Below are positions 41,759 through 56,752 of a stretch of DNA of 64,000 nt, piece after piece (the first letter of the stretch is position 1; every line of letters begins with the position of its first letter). This stretch comes from Charina bottae (lineage: Eukaryota > Chordata > Lepidosauria > Squamata > Charinaidae): positions 25,385,001 through 25,449,000 of the forward strand of contig JALMGJ010000015.1 in NCBI GenBank assembly GCA_023362775.1. Reading direction: 5' to 3'. A model generated the notes under the pieces. The model did no database searches. It was given only the letters and a program-made list of their open reading frames with translations, and was not told the origin of the DNA. Both the position numbers and the translations under genes were made by a program.

Positions 41759-42506
41759 AGAGCCAGTGTGGTCTACTGGTGAAGGTGCTGGGCTAGAAAC
41801 CAGGAGACTGAGAGTTCTAGTCCCGCCTCAGGCGTGAAAGCCGGCTGGGTGACCTTGGGCCAGTCCCTGACTCTCAGCCCTAGGAAGGAGCCAATGGCAA
41901 ACCAGGAGACTGAGAGTTCAAGTCCCACCTTAGGCACGAAGCCAGCTGGGTGACCTTGGGCCTGTCCCTCCCTCTCAACCCTAGGAAGGAGCCAATGGCA
42001 AACCAGGAGACTGAGAGTTCTAGTCCTGCCTTAGGCACGAAGCCAGCTGGGTGACCTTGAGCCAGTTACTTTCTCTCAGCCCTAGGAAGGAGCCAATGGC
42101 AAACCAGGAGACTGAGAGTTCTAGTCTTGCCTTAGGCACGAAGCCAGCTGGGTGACCTTGGGCCAGTCCCTCCCTCTCAACCCTAGGAAGGAGCCAATGG
42201 CAAACCAGGAGACTGAGAGTTCTAGCCCCGCCTGAGGCGTGAAAGCCGGCTGGGTGACCTTGGGCCAGTCCCTGTCTCTCAGCCCTAGGAAGGAGCCAAT
42301 GGCAAACCAGGAGACTGAGAGTTCTAGTCCCGCCTGAGGCCTGAAAGCTGGCTGGGTGACCTTGGGCCAGTCCCTCCCTCTCAGCCCAACACACCTCACA
42401 GGGTTGCTGTTGTGGGGAAAATAGGAGGAGGAAGGAGTATTAGGCATGTTCGCCACCTTGAGTTATTTATAAAAATAATAAAGGCGGGATAATAAAGAAA
42501 TAAATT
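41759..42506 (+). repeat. tRNA-derived SINE with internal ~101-bp tandem array, plus orientation
   Basis: The head AGCCAGTGTGGTCTACTGG starts at about 41761 and the tail AATAATAAAGGCGGGAT ends at about 42490. Between them the junction GGAGCCAATGGCAAACCAGG recurs with CCAATGG at 41891, 41992, 42093, 42194 and 42296, a 101-102-bp period and about six body copies. The same junction occurs, inverted, in the array at 1691-2115. Only the first and last units have normal SINE ends. Confidence 0.88.
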
Positions 42507-42804
42507 TAGCAATAAAAGGAACTCCTTGCTAAAGCCACAAAAGTAACCCTACCAGGACTACTGCGCCTCCCCGCTCCCCTGGATGAGCCAATTCACCTTT
42601 TCAACTGAAAGTTTTATGTTATGGAAGTGCCTCATCACACAGGATAGATGGGTTTCTGCTGCAGGCCTTTGTCTGTTTCCTGGCACTTGCAATGCCCACT
42701 CTTGCCACTGCCAACGTGTTCTCAAAGAGACAGATGTACCAACACCAAGAATATTGACTGGAAACCAAGGAAGTGTCCTGAAAGTCCCTTTATGGCACTC
42801 CAAA

Positions 42805-42915
42805 GAAGACATTTATTTTATTTATTTATTGTTTAAATTTGTATTACCGCCCATCTCCTCCAGCCAGAGGACTCTGGGCGGTTATTATTATTATAATAAT
42901 TTATTATTATAAATT
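42805..42915 (+). repeat. LINE-like 3' tail with ATT repeats
   Basis: TTTATTTATTTATTG, then TTTGTATTACCGCCCATCTC and GAGGACTCTGGGCGGTT, then ATT/AAT repeats. Same tail family as at 9400, 11800 and 16430. Confidence 0.7.
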
Positions 42916-43846
42916 ATTTTTCCTGTTTTCATCTCCAGGTATGTTTCCTCTTTGGCCTTGACCCACCCTGAGAAGGACCTGTTCTGACATTTCTGTTAAA
43001 ATGAGTGAATGAATCAATCACGCTCTAACCATGCAGTCAGACACGACTGTGCAGGGGAAACCTTTGCCTTTTCTAACCAGATGTATTCCTGAGAAAACAA
43101 GCTTCAGGCTCCCTAAACTGCTTTTGAAAGGGGGGGAACAGAGCTTTTCCTTCCCCTCCCTCAGCTCCAGACGGGCAGGTGAGGCTGCCAGTGGCTGCCC
43201 ATCCTGTTCCGTCCAGTCCGGAGGCCCCAAACCTCGGGGCAAGCAAGCACGGCTGTGGGGAATGAGCCGGAGGTTGCCACCTGCTTGGCCCCAGGGGCCC
43301 CAGGGCAAGCAGCGCTGCTGGGTTCACCCTCAGGCTTACTGACTAATCCCTGGCTGGGTTTGCACCCGTGTCCCCTTCAGGGCCACTGCTGGGCTTGGGA
43401 GCAGCTTCCGGCTCATCCTGTGCAGAGAAAGGGGGGGGGCTCCCCTTCCTCAGCCAGACGGTGTCCCTCGGGGCCCTGCCTTGGCCCGCTGCTGTGACCT
43501 CAATGCGAAACCATGGGGCTTCCTTCAGGGCTCTCGAGTGGGGTGCCACCCGTCTGCTGATGCCACCAGCTCTACCAGTCCCTCCCATCGGTTAGCAATT
43601 AGCAGGACCTTTGGCAGTTGCCCCACTCGGTCAGGGGACAGCTGGAATGACATCCAGAGGAGACCGAAACTGTTCCTAAGCGGGCAACTGGACTTGGGGA
43701 CTGAGAGAAGGATGGGGCAGCACCTAACCCGGGGTGGGCTCCTTGCATCGGTTTGCTTTACATTTTATACCCTGCTTTTTTAAAAAATAATTTAAAGCCA
43801 CCTTGAGCGTTGGAATAAACAGGCCGGTGGAGATAAAGTCGATAAT

Positions 43847-43860
43847 GATAGATGATGATA

Positions 43861-43903
<43 letters not shown>
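43847..43903. repeat. (ATG)n microsatellite
   Basis: A run of ATG units immediately upstream of the DEF8 CpG island. Any start codon in it is incidental. Confidence 0.9.
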
Positions 43904-43906
<3 letters not shown>

Positions 43907-43929
43907 ACCACGCGAAGCCCTAGGTTAGG

Positions 43930-44221
43930 GCCAGGAGCTGCTCTTGGCCCTTGGCTTTGGCCGGGCCAGCGCTGCGGGGCGGGGAAACGCGCGACCCCCG
44001 CGGCAGCGGACAGACGGGCACGCGAGCTGCAGCGGTTGGCCGGGCTCCTCCGGGCCGCGCGGGGGCAGCAGCGGGCGGCGCGGGTGGTTTGGGCGGCGCT
44101 CGGCGGCGGCCGGCTCGGCGGGCCGCGGGCTACAATGTAGCGAGCGGAGGAAGCGGCGCGTCCGGGCCAGCCGAGGGCAGCCGGGCCGGGCCGGGCCGGG
44201 CCCCTCCCCATGGGCACGCAG
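43930..44221 (+). promoter_or_regulatory. DEF8: DEF8 CpG-island promoter and non-coding exon 1
   Basis: The CpG island spans about 43930-44560. A strong donor, CACGCAG|GTAAGG, ends a putative exon at 44221. Joining it to the acceptor at 46165 or 46168 puts only 5' UTR ahead of the DEF8 ATG. The ATG at 44210 near the exon end is not in frame with DEF8. The transcription start is not identified. Confidence 0.6.
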
Positions 44222-46179
44222 GTAAGGGCCGCGGCGGAAGCCCTCCTCGCCCGGCCAGGCGGGCGCGCCCCCTCTGCGTCTGGGCTCCCGCGGAACAGCC
44301 CGGCTGTGGCCGCCCGGGCCTCGCAGCAGTCCCGGCGCTCGCGGAGAGGGGACGAGAGCGGCGGCCGCGGCGGTTGCCGCTGCCCCCCTCTCAGCGCCCG
44401 AACCGGCTCGGTCATCTATATTAGCGAATTTATCTCCGCCGGGTGCCTTCCACATGGGGGGCTCTTCGCATCCGGCGCCCTGCCGGACAACCGCGGGCCT
44501 CCGTCTGGGCGGGATCGGCCTCCCTGCCTTCGGCTCGGGTGGCGCTTCCGCATTGTGTGCCTCCCTCCCGCTGCCGAAGATAGGCGGCCCTTCGGAGGCA
44601 GGTTCACACGACAGTTTCTGGCTTTGCAGGGAACGTTCAGCTGCCAGCTAACCAGGTGGGCTGAGCTGGCACAACTGACCAAGCCACCCTATCAGACAGC
44701 AGCCAAGAGCAAAGTAACCGGGTTAAGATCAGGCTGGGCGCACTGTGCGCCGTACCTGACCTGGTTACCCTGTTAGGCCAAGCCAGTATGGCCACCCGCC
44801 CGATCCCCTGGAACCATGCTTGCAGCTGGGCAGGGCTCAGCACTCCTGCCTCCCTCGCTCCCCCCGTTGCCTGCTTGGGCTGCCTGCTTCCCTCCATGGG
44901 GTCTTCCAAGTGGCCTGTTTGGTGGCAACATTTTGGGCCCCTTTTTTTGCCCTCTGGGCTGTGGAGGAACCAGGGTTCACATATGGGCTGAAAGCCACGT
45001 TCCCCCAACTGGTCTGCAGGCCAGGAGCAGGGCAGGCCCCTTGGGGTCTGGAAACCCGGACCTGGGATGACTATCCTGAACTGAGCTGCTGAGTTCACAC
45101 ATGTTAAGCCCTCACGGGATTTGTTTTGGTTGAAAGCCTTGTTTTGAATTTGATACAACATTCCAATTCTCCTTCAAGGCATTCTGGGGGCTGCTGTTGA
45201 AAAGCTCAATCTGTTGCTGAGCTGGCGGTGGCCCTGAAGCCATCCAGCAGCGCCTCAGTGGAAACAGCAGGGCCTTTAATGCCCCCCCGGGGGGGGGGGA
45301 GTGGGAAGAGCTGCATCATCGCCAGGAAGACTTTCTGGGTAATGCTCCTTCCGGCTGAGAGAGAGGCTCAGCAAAGCAAAGAGGCTCTGGATGATGTCAT
45401 TTTAAAAGCTCCTTGAGGAAATGGGGCAGAACAAAGAGACAACATGCAGAGTGAGGGTTCTTTCTGAGTTCTTTCTCAGACCCCCAATATAGAGGGAGCG
45501 TCACAGGAGCATATCCCTTTTTTCTTTTTTGTCCTGCCAGACTATTTCTTTTGCCATCCAGGGCACATTCATGCTGTGCTGGTTTCAAACTCATTCAGCT
45601 CCCTTCCCTCCTTTGTCTGCCGGGAGCTCCCTAAATCCGCCTTGGTAATTGTACAATTAAGCTCCAAATTCTTTTCCTGGAGGGAGGCAGTCCTAGAGTT
45701 GAAGATCACAGGGCGCTGGAGCTGGGTTTTAAAAACTCTCTGTGGGGCAGCTGTGCCCCAAATTGCCAGTACCTCTGAGCTGCATCAGTGGTCCTTCCCT
45801 GTTAGACCGGGCGGGCGGGCAGGCGGGCAGGGGGGGAGGATAGGGCAGCCCTGCTCTTTCTGGATCCCTAACACATTCCTGGGACATGACTGGCAGGAAC
45901 CGTGTTGCTCCAGAAAGTGCCTCTCAACTGTCCAGCCAGATTTGTGCATGACTCTGCAAAGCGCACGGGGACCATCCAAGCTGGCAGAACTGGCTTTTCT
46001 GCCTCCCAGGATGTCAACAAGGCCTGAGAGTCTGGAAGGATCTGCTGGAGAGCTGGCGCTGTGTGGGAGGCACTCCAGTAGCTTTCGGCAGGCTGAGACC
46101 TGGCCTTGGGCTGGGCGTGCTTTGCCCCACGCGTGACGGCCCTTCGCCCTGACCTTTGCTTCCAGCAGGTTGGACTGCT

Positions 46180-51632
<5,453 letters not shown>

Positions 51633-52282
51633 GGGTGACTTCTCTTAAGTAGAGGGGGACAACGGCGAAGACACGGAGTTCCCAGCATGCCTGTGACTGA
51701 CTTGCCCTTCCTGGAAGGCAAGCAGCTCAGGCTGGTGAGGAAAGAAGTCTGCTAGAGGAGGGCGAGATGGGAATGCCATGCCCAAGCTGGAGAAAGATGC
51801 TGCCCACCGAACTCTGGACAGATGTTGAGATTCTCCTTGTGTTCCCGACTCTGAGGCTCTCCCCGAGGGAGCTCTTAGTCTTGGCTGCAACTGGCAGATG
51901 CGGAGAAAGGGCTGCCAGATGATTTTATGGAGAAAGGGTGGCCCTCTGCCCTCAGAGATTGGCTAATAACTCCACGGCTTGGCTGGCATAGAGCCCGGCT
52001 GCTGTGGCTGCCTTCCGGACCTCAATAGTTCAGCGGAGACGGTGGCTGCAGCTGGGCTGGCTGTAGACATGGCTTGTGTTTGGGAAGTCGTTACTGTGAC
52101 TGGGAAGTGTCTGCCCTGGAGATGGGGAGAGGGGCTTGGTTTTCCTTTCCCACCCCCATAGCCCGGGATGATGGCAATTGCCAGGACTGGACGGATCACA
52201 GAGTAGCCTCTGCCAGCCACAAGAAGAGACTACTGGACTCTTTATACCACAGTAATTTATCACAAGCACTAAAATCACTTTA

Positions 52283-52288
52283 AATAAA
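52283..52288 (+). terminator. DEF8: DEF8 poly(A) signal AATAAA
   Basis: ACTTTAAATAAACTAAG about 650 bases after the DEF8 stop. GT-rich sequence (TGATGTGGTTGTAGG) follows, so the 3' UTR is about 51633-52310. Confidence 0.8.
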
Positions 52289-52310
52289 CTAAGTATAAAT
52301 ATTGCAGTGC

Positions 52311-53690
52311 TGATGTGGTTGTAGGCTGCCTTCAATGTTGTTTCCCCTTCTCCAAAAGGGTTTTCATGTTTCATCCTCCAAAGCTATTAAGGGCAGTGTG
52401 TAGTCAAACGGAATTGGGGCCGATGGCTTAGACTTGCTTCTACATAGAAGCCAAAACATAAGAGATGCGGATGGTGGGAAATGTGCAGCTGTCACTGTAA
52501 AATATTTGACTGACTGTATTTTGCCTCTCGTCACAAAAACTCCGCATGATATATATGATAACTGTCTCAAGTTCAGATCCTTCACTGCTGAACAGGTGCA
52601 CACAAGTTCAGTTTTAATGATGGATAAAATATATACTGGGGAAGAGGAAATTGCTGGTGGTGGTCATACGAAAACTGGACTACAAAGTAACTCCGCTGAC
52701 CCAGTTCATATAAAATTCTAAGTCACCAAGGATAAAAGCAAAAAACCCCGATTAAAACCAAGCATCATTTGTGTGCAGTGCAAATGTAGCAAACCCATAT
52801 AGGCTACAGTCAGGCTATTGGGGGACTTGAGGACATTTCAGAGCCATCTGGTCCAAGGCAAATAGGAGCCGTGCTAGTGCTGTCTTGAACACTGGCATTC
52901 CCTTACTCTTCTTCATTCCAATCTATTGAAGAGAACGCTAGGAAGGCACAGGCGAGTGTCAGAACAGGGATAAGGACAGTTAGATGAGGATGAGGCTGGA
53001 TCAGGCCAATACAGTTCCGGCAACTCCCTCCCATAGTGACAGAATGATGTGAGGGCGGCAGCATCTTCCATTCAAGTCTCCTGGCACTGACCTACATGTA
53101 GCCTTCATTGAATACCTTCTCCTCACTGAGTTGGTCTACTCTTTCAACAATATCGACGTTGGCGGCCATCATGACTTGAGACACCAGTCCCCTTGCATAG
53201 ATTCTGATCATTTGGGGTTCTGACAGTGTTTCAGGAAGTAGAGAACATCCTGACCGAGGCCTGCATTTGGCCCACCAGGTTTTGAAGCCATTCTTGGAGA
53301 CACTTTGGGGGGCTATCGATCCTAGCTCAGAAGAAAGGGAATTTCATAGGACACTTGGTCCATGATATCTCCTGAAAATATGTCCAATGCCTTTCAGAGA
53401 ATGGGTCTTGGAGACAATATTTACGGTATATTCTACTAAAAAGAAGAAAAGCTGAGGAACAAGCTTGACTTGACTTTGGCCCCCCAATAAAATAGCTTCT
53501 GGAGAAGAAGGAAGCCTATGACCCTCGTTAGTCCTCTCAGGAGCTTGGGAGAATCCATGGAACAAGGCAAAGGAAGCATATTTTGGTGGAGGGCAGCTGC
53601 CTACAGCCCGGGGCCTCCTGAAATGATGGCACCTAACTCCATTAACGGCCAGTGTTAAACTCCGTGAGTGTTAAAGCCTAACTCTTAAGG
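52311..53690. other. DEF8-AFG3L1 intergenic region
   Basis: No confirmed gene. A 95-codon plus-strand frame at 52434-52721 has no splice context and no family I recognise. A minus-strand coding-like segment lies at 53091-53340 and is listed separately. Confidence 0.45.
53091..53340 (-). pseudogene. Coding-like, frame-disrupted segment of unknown origin
   Basis: On the minus strand, one frame ends with about 39 codons of protein-like sequence (MIRIYARGLVSQVMMAANVD, then ...KVFNEGYM) before a TAG at about 53093. The apparent continuation upstream (WLQNLVGQMQASV, then VLYFLKHCQNPK) is in two other frames, so shifts separate the pieces. I do not recognise the family. It could be a decayed retrocopy or chance composition. 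Confidence 0.3.
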
Positions 53691-54330
53691 AGGGCGCCAG
53701 GTTGGAGCAGCTGCAAGGCCTCGGTCTGCGCAATTCCAACGCGGTGCCTCCGGTAGACGCGAGAATAAGTTCAGAGGCGGAACCGAAGGCCACGCGCTCG
53801 GCTGCCGCCGGGCTGCTTTTCCAGTGACACCAACGCGCCAGCCTACTTCAGGGCAGGCGGGTGGGGAAGGGCTGCTCCGACGCCTGCGCAGTACGTGCGA
53901 TGGCACCGAGCCTGGTGCGACCCTCCCTCGAGCGAGGGACGGCTATGGCCTTATCGGGGGGCCGCTGCCGTGGGTGTCGGCAGCTGGCAGCCATGCAACA
54001 GGTGAGGAAGCTGCGGACGCTGTTTCGTTGCAGCGCTGCCTTAAACACAACGCTCCCTGCTCCTAGAGGGCGAGACTCGGACGGCCGGGTTGCTATGACA
54101 TCATACACTCGCGCCGCGCCTGGCGGCCATGGTCAGAAAATAGAGTACTTCCGTAATTGGAAAAGCGAAGGATAGGCCCCGCCTCTCAGTGGCAAATTTG
54201 CATAAAAGTACGTTGCAAGAGCGGATTGGCGTGGCCACGCACAAATGGGAGGGGCAGAGTTGACTGGGCGACCTTGCGTGGTTGTTGTACGCCAATGTTT
54301 TCCAATCTTGGCGGCGCCCCCCAGGTACGA
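53690..54330 (+). promoter_or_regulatory. CpG-rich promoter-like segment upstream of the AFG3L1 remnant
   Basis: CpG density rises sharply. It contains GGCCCCGCCTC (Sp1-like), inverted CCAAT words (ATTGG at about 54156 and 54222), an octamer ATTTGCAT at 54196-54203 next to ATAAAAG, and TGACATCA. A possible first exon, 53900-54001, opens ATGGCACCGAGC, encodes an Arg-rich presequence-like peptide and ends CAACAG|GTGAGG. By position it may be the old AFG3L1 promoter. It could also be an unrelated or bidirectional promoter. Confidence 0.45.
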
Positions 54331-55012
54331 CCCCCAGCCGGTAATGGGAGAAGCCGAAGTTGGGCCTAGCTACCCCTTGGGCTGAGCCAGTAACAGCTCT
54401 TTGTGTGTTCTCACTGCTCTGCAAAGGGAAACTTGATTGTCTTCAGTTCCTGGCAAGGACCATCCTCTGCACACGCCCCGCTTGCTTCCCTTACTGAGCC
54501 GGGGTGAGCGCCTTCCCATTCCGTGTGACTTTGCCCCCAAGAGGAAATGGTCCCTACAGGAGCCCCGGAGAATGCCCCAGGGCTGCAGAAAGTTAGTGAT
54601 AGGAAACAGGAAAAAACAGCCATTTTCCCCAAGGGAAGCTGAATAGTTCACTGACTTTTTGCCCCATTATCAAACGCCTCTGCCTTTTGTGAGCAAACAC
54701 GCCGACTCTGTTGCTTCCCAGAGTATTTTCGGTAGCCCAGTTAGAGAACTGAGTTGCAGAGAGGCACCTTATCACGAGTGCAGCTTCACGTTAGTGACAC
54801 TGGGGTGACACAAACAAAGCCAACCAGAATTTAGTTGGGTTCACAAGCATGCTAAATTGTAAAGCATGATTCCAAATGAGCTGTGGTCTTTGGACTCCTG
54901 AAGAGCAGACGTGGCTTGTCCCGGGGGCTTCTGAGGCTTCCACCACCTGGCAGAGCCGAGGGGGGTGTTTCGACAAGGGCCCTCACTTGGCCTGTCTCTG
55001 TTCTGTCCTTGG

Positions 55013-56752
55013 GCTCGAGAAGACGACTCGCTCTGCAGCCCAGCAACAAGGCCACTGTGACCTACCATGAGGCTGGGCATGCTGTGGTTGGCCAGTTCCT
55101 GGACCACGCAGACCTTTTGTGGGCTTCCGGCCATCCCAGAGAGGAGGGTAGAAGGGGGGAGGTCCCAAAGCAGCTCATTTACTGCATTTTAGGTTAACCC
55201 AACCTTAACTTCTTCAGGTTAAGAATTTCCCAAAACTTCCCAAAATGGCTTATGAGCAAGATAAACAGTATCAGCAACAATAGAATGCATGTTATTTCAG
55301 TGATGCCTTTTCTGGGGCAGGTGGTGGCGATGGCCCTGCAGGGGACAGGTGAGCCCAGCTGGACAGCTCCTTGCTTGTCTTCTTTCTGCATGTGCTCAGA
55401 AGGGCCAGGTGGGGCTGCAGTTGCCATCCCTGGAACCTCCTACAGGGGGCAAGAGGGGGCACGTGAAAGGGGGCCCTCTTGCTCAATGGGGCTTTTTTAA
55501 AGGTGAGAGCAAAGGTTGGGCTGGATCCAAAAGAAAGGCTGCACTCAGAAATAAAATTTTGCTCTCTCCTTCCAGCCCTCCACGGCGTCTGTGATCTACA
55601 GCATTTCTGTTCCTAAAGGGCGTAAAGGTTGTGGGAAACTGAGGTGGGTTTGCTGTTCTGGGACCAAATATCTCTGTATTCAGTTTTGGCCCTCCTGAGT
55701 GTGTCTTGCTTGCAAAGTTTTGTCTAGGGGAGAATGCAGTCGATATTCATTTGCCTTTGCCAGCAGGATGCAGAGATGTTATTATTTATTTTTCCATTGG
55801 TTAGAGTTATAGCCTGCCTTTCCCCCAGGGGCTCTACAGAGCAGCTTTTCCTTGTGACAACTTCCCTGTGGAGTAGCTTGGGTTGAGAAGTAGCGACTAG
55901 CTCAAAGTCATCGGTGAGAGCACCTTAGCTTCTACCCCATCCTGGCGGTTCTTCTAGTTTGCTCAAAAGAGAGACAAACACACAGACACACATCCCAGGT
56001 GAGCAGAATGGCCACTCTGTGTGTCTGTGTGTTTGTCTCTCTGGCAGGTCTCATCACCCCACAGGGAGAGGGCCTGGGCCCTGCCCAGTATCTGCCCCAG
56101 GAACGATTCCTCTCTATACCCAGGAGCACTCTTGGGCCCCACGCGCATGATGCTGGGGGGGCGCGTGGCCGAGCAGTTGCTTTTTGGCCACATCGCCGCT
56201 GCTGCCTCCTTTGACCTTCCGTGGGGGGCGAGGCGGGAGACTTGACTCCTGAGAAGCCATACAGTGAAGCCACAGCCAGGAGGTGCGCGGCCTGATAAAT
56301 GCTGCTTGCCAAAAGTTCCTGGAGCTGCCGAGACAAAGCCGCGGGAAGGTGGAAAAGGCAGAGGCAAGAGACACCAATACGTGGGGGTTTCCAGCAGAGA
56401 ATCCCAACGCCTGCTCCAAGTCCTAATCCAAATCCTAATTCCAGGCCAGGACAAGCAAACTCCCATGCACCCGTCCCATGTGTGGAAGGGTGGTCTCTGA
56501 ATAAACCCTGTGACCGCTTTATTTTTCCTTCCTGCAGGTTGGGAAGCGTCTTCTGGAGGAGGAGGCTTTGGAGAAGGCGGACCTGGTGGTGCTGCTGGAC
56601 CAAGGCCTTTGGCAGAGAAGTCCACCTATGTGGAGTTTGTTGAGGGGACGGGCTGCTTAACTGAACATGCATCCCATGGGGGGGGGGGGGGGCTGGAGAA
56701 CTGGAGCCTGGAGCAGGAAGGGGGGGGCAGCAAAAGCCGCCTAGAGGAATGA
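55013..56752 (+). pseudogene. AFG3L1: AFG3L1 mitochondrial m-AAA protease, decayed remnant
   Basis: Three segments resemble the C-terminal peptidase half of AFG3L proteins. Segment 55013-55122 has GLEK in one frame and TYHEAGHAVVGQFLDHADLL, with the HEAGH zinc motif, in another. Segment 56048-56282 has GEGLGPAQYLPQERF, then a shifted MMLGGRVAEQLLFGH, then SFDLP and a further shifted EKPYSEATAR. The block normally between the last two pieces is missing. Segment 56538-56752 has [18 protein letters not shown], then, after a one-base shift, [16 protein letters not shown]. No AAA+ ATPase exons (Walker A/B) are visible upstream. At least four frame breaks make a functional product implausible. Human carries the pseudogene AFG3L1P at the same place; mouse keeps a working gene. 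Confidence 0.85.

Larger units (their letters stand above)
39850..43930. other. TUBB3-DEF8 intergenic region
   Basis: Repeat-rich, with no recognised gene. It holds the hAT MITE at 40069, a (GGGA)n run at about 41626-41662, the tandem SINE at 41759, a LINE-like tail with ATT repeats at about 42805-42915, and an (ATG)n run at 43847-43903. Confidence 0.65.

Noticed and set aside
44210..44776. Frame from ATG 44210 as the DEF8 start
   Set aside because: After splicing it is out of frame with MEYDEKLARF. The conserved start is 46180.
52434..52721. 95-codon plus-strand frame after DEF8
   Set aside because: No family recognised, no splice or promoter context, and it follows the DEF8 poly(A) site. 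Compatible with chance in A/T-rich DNA.
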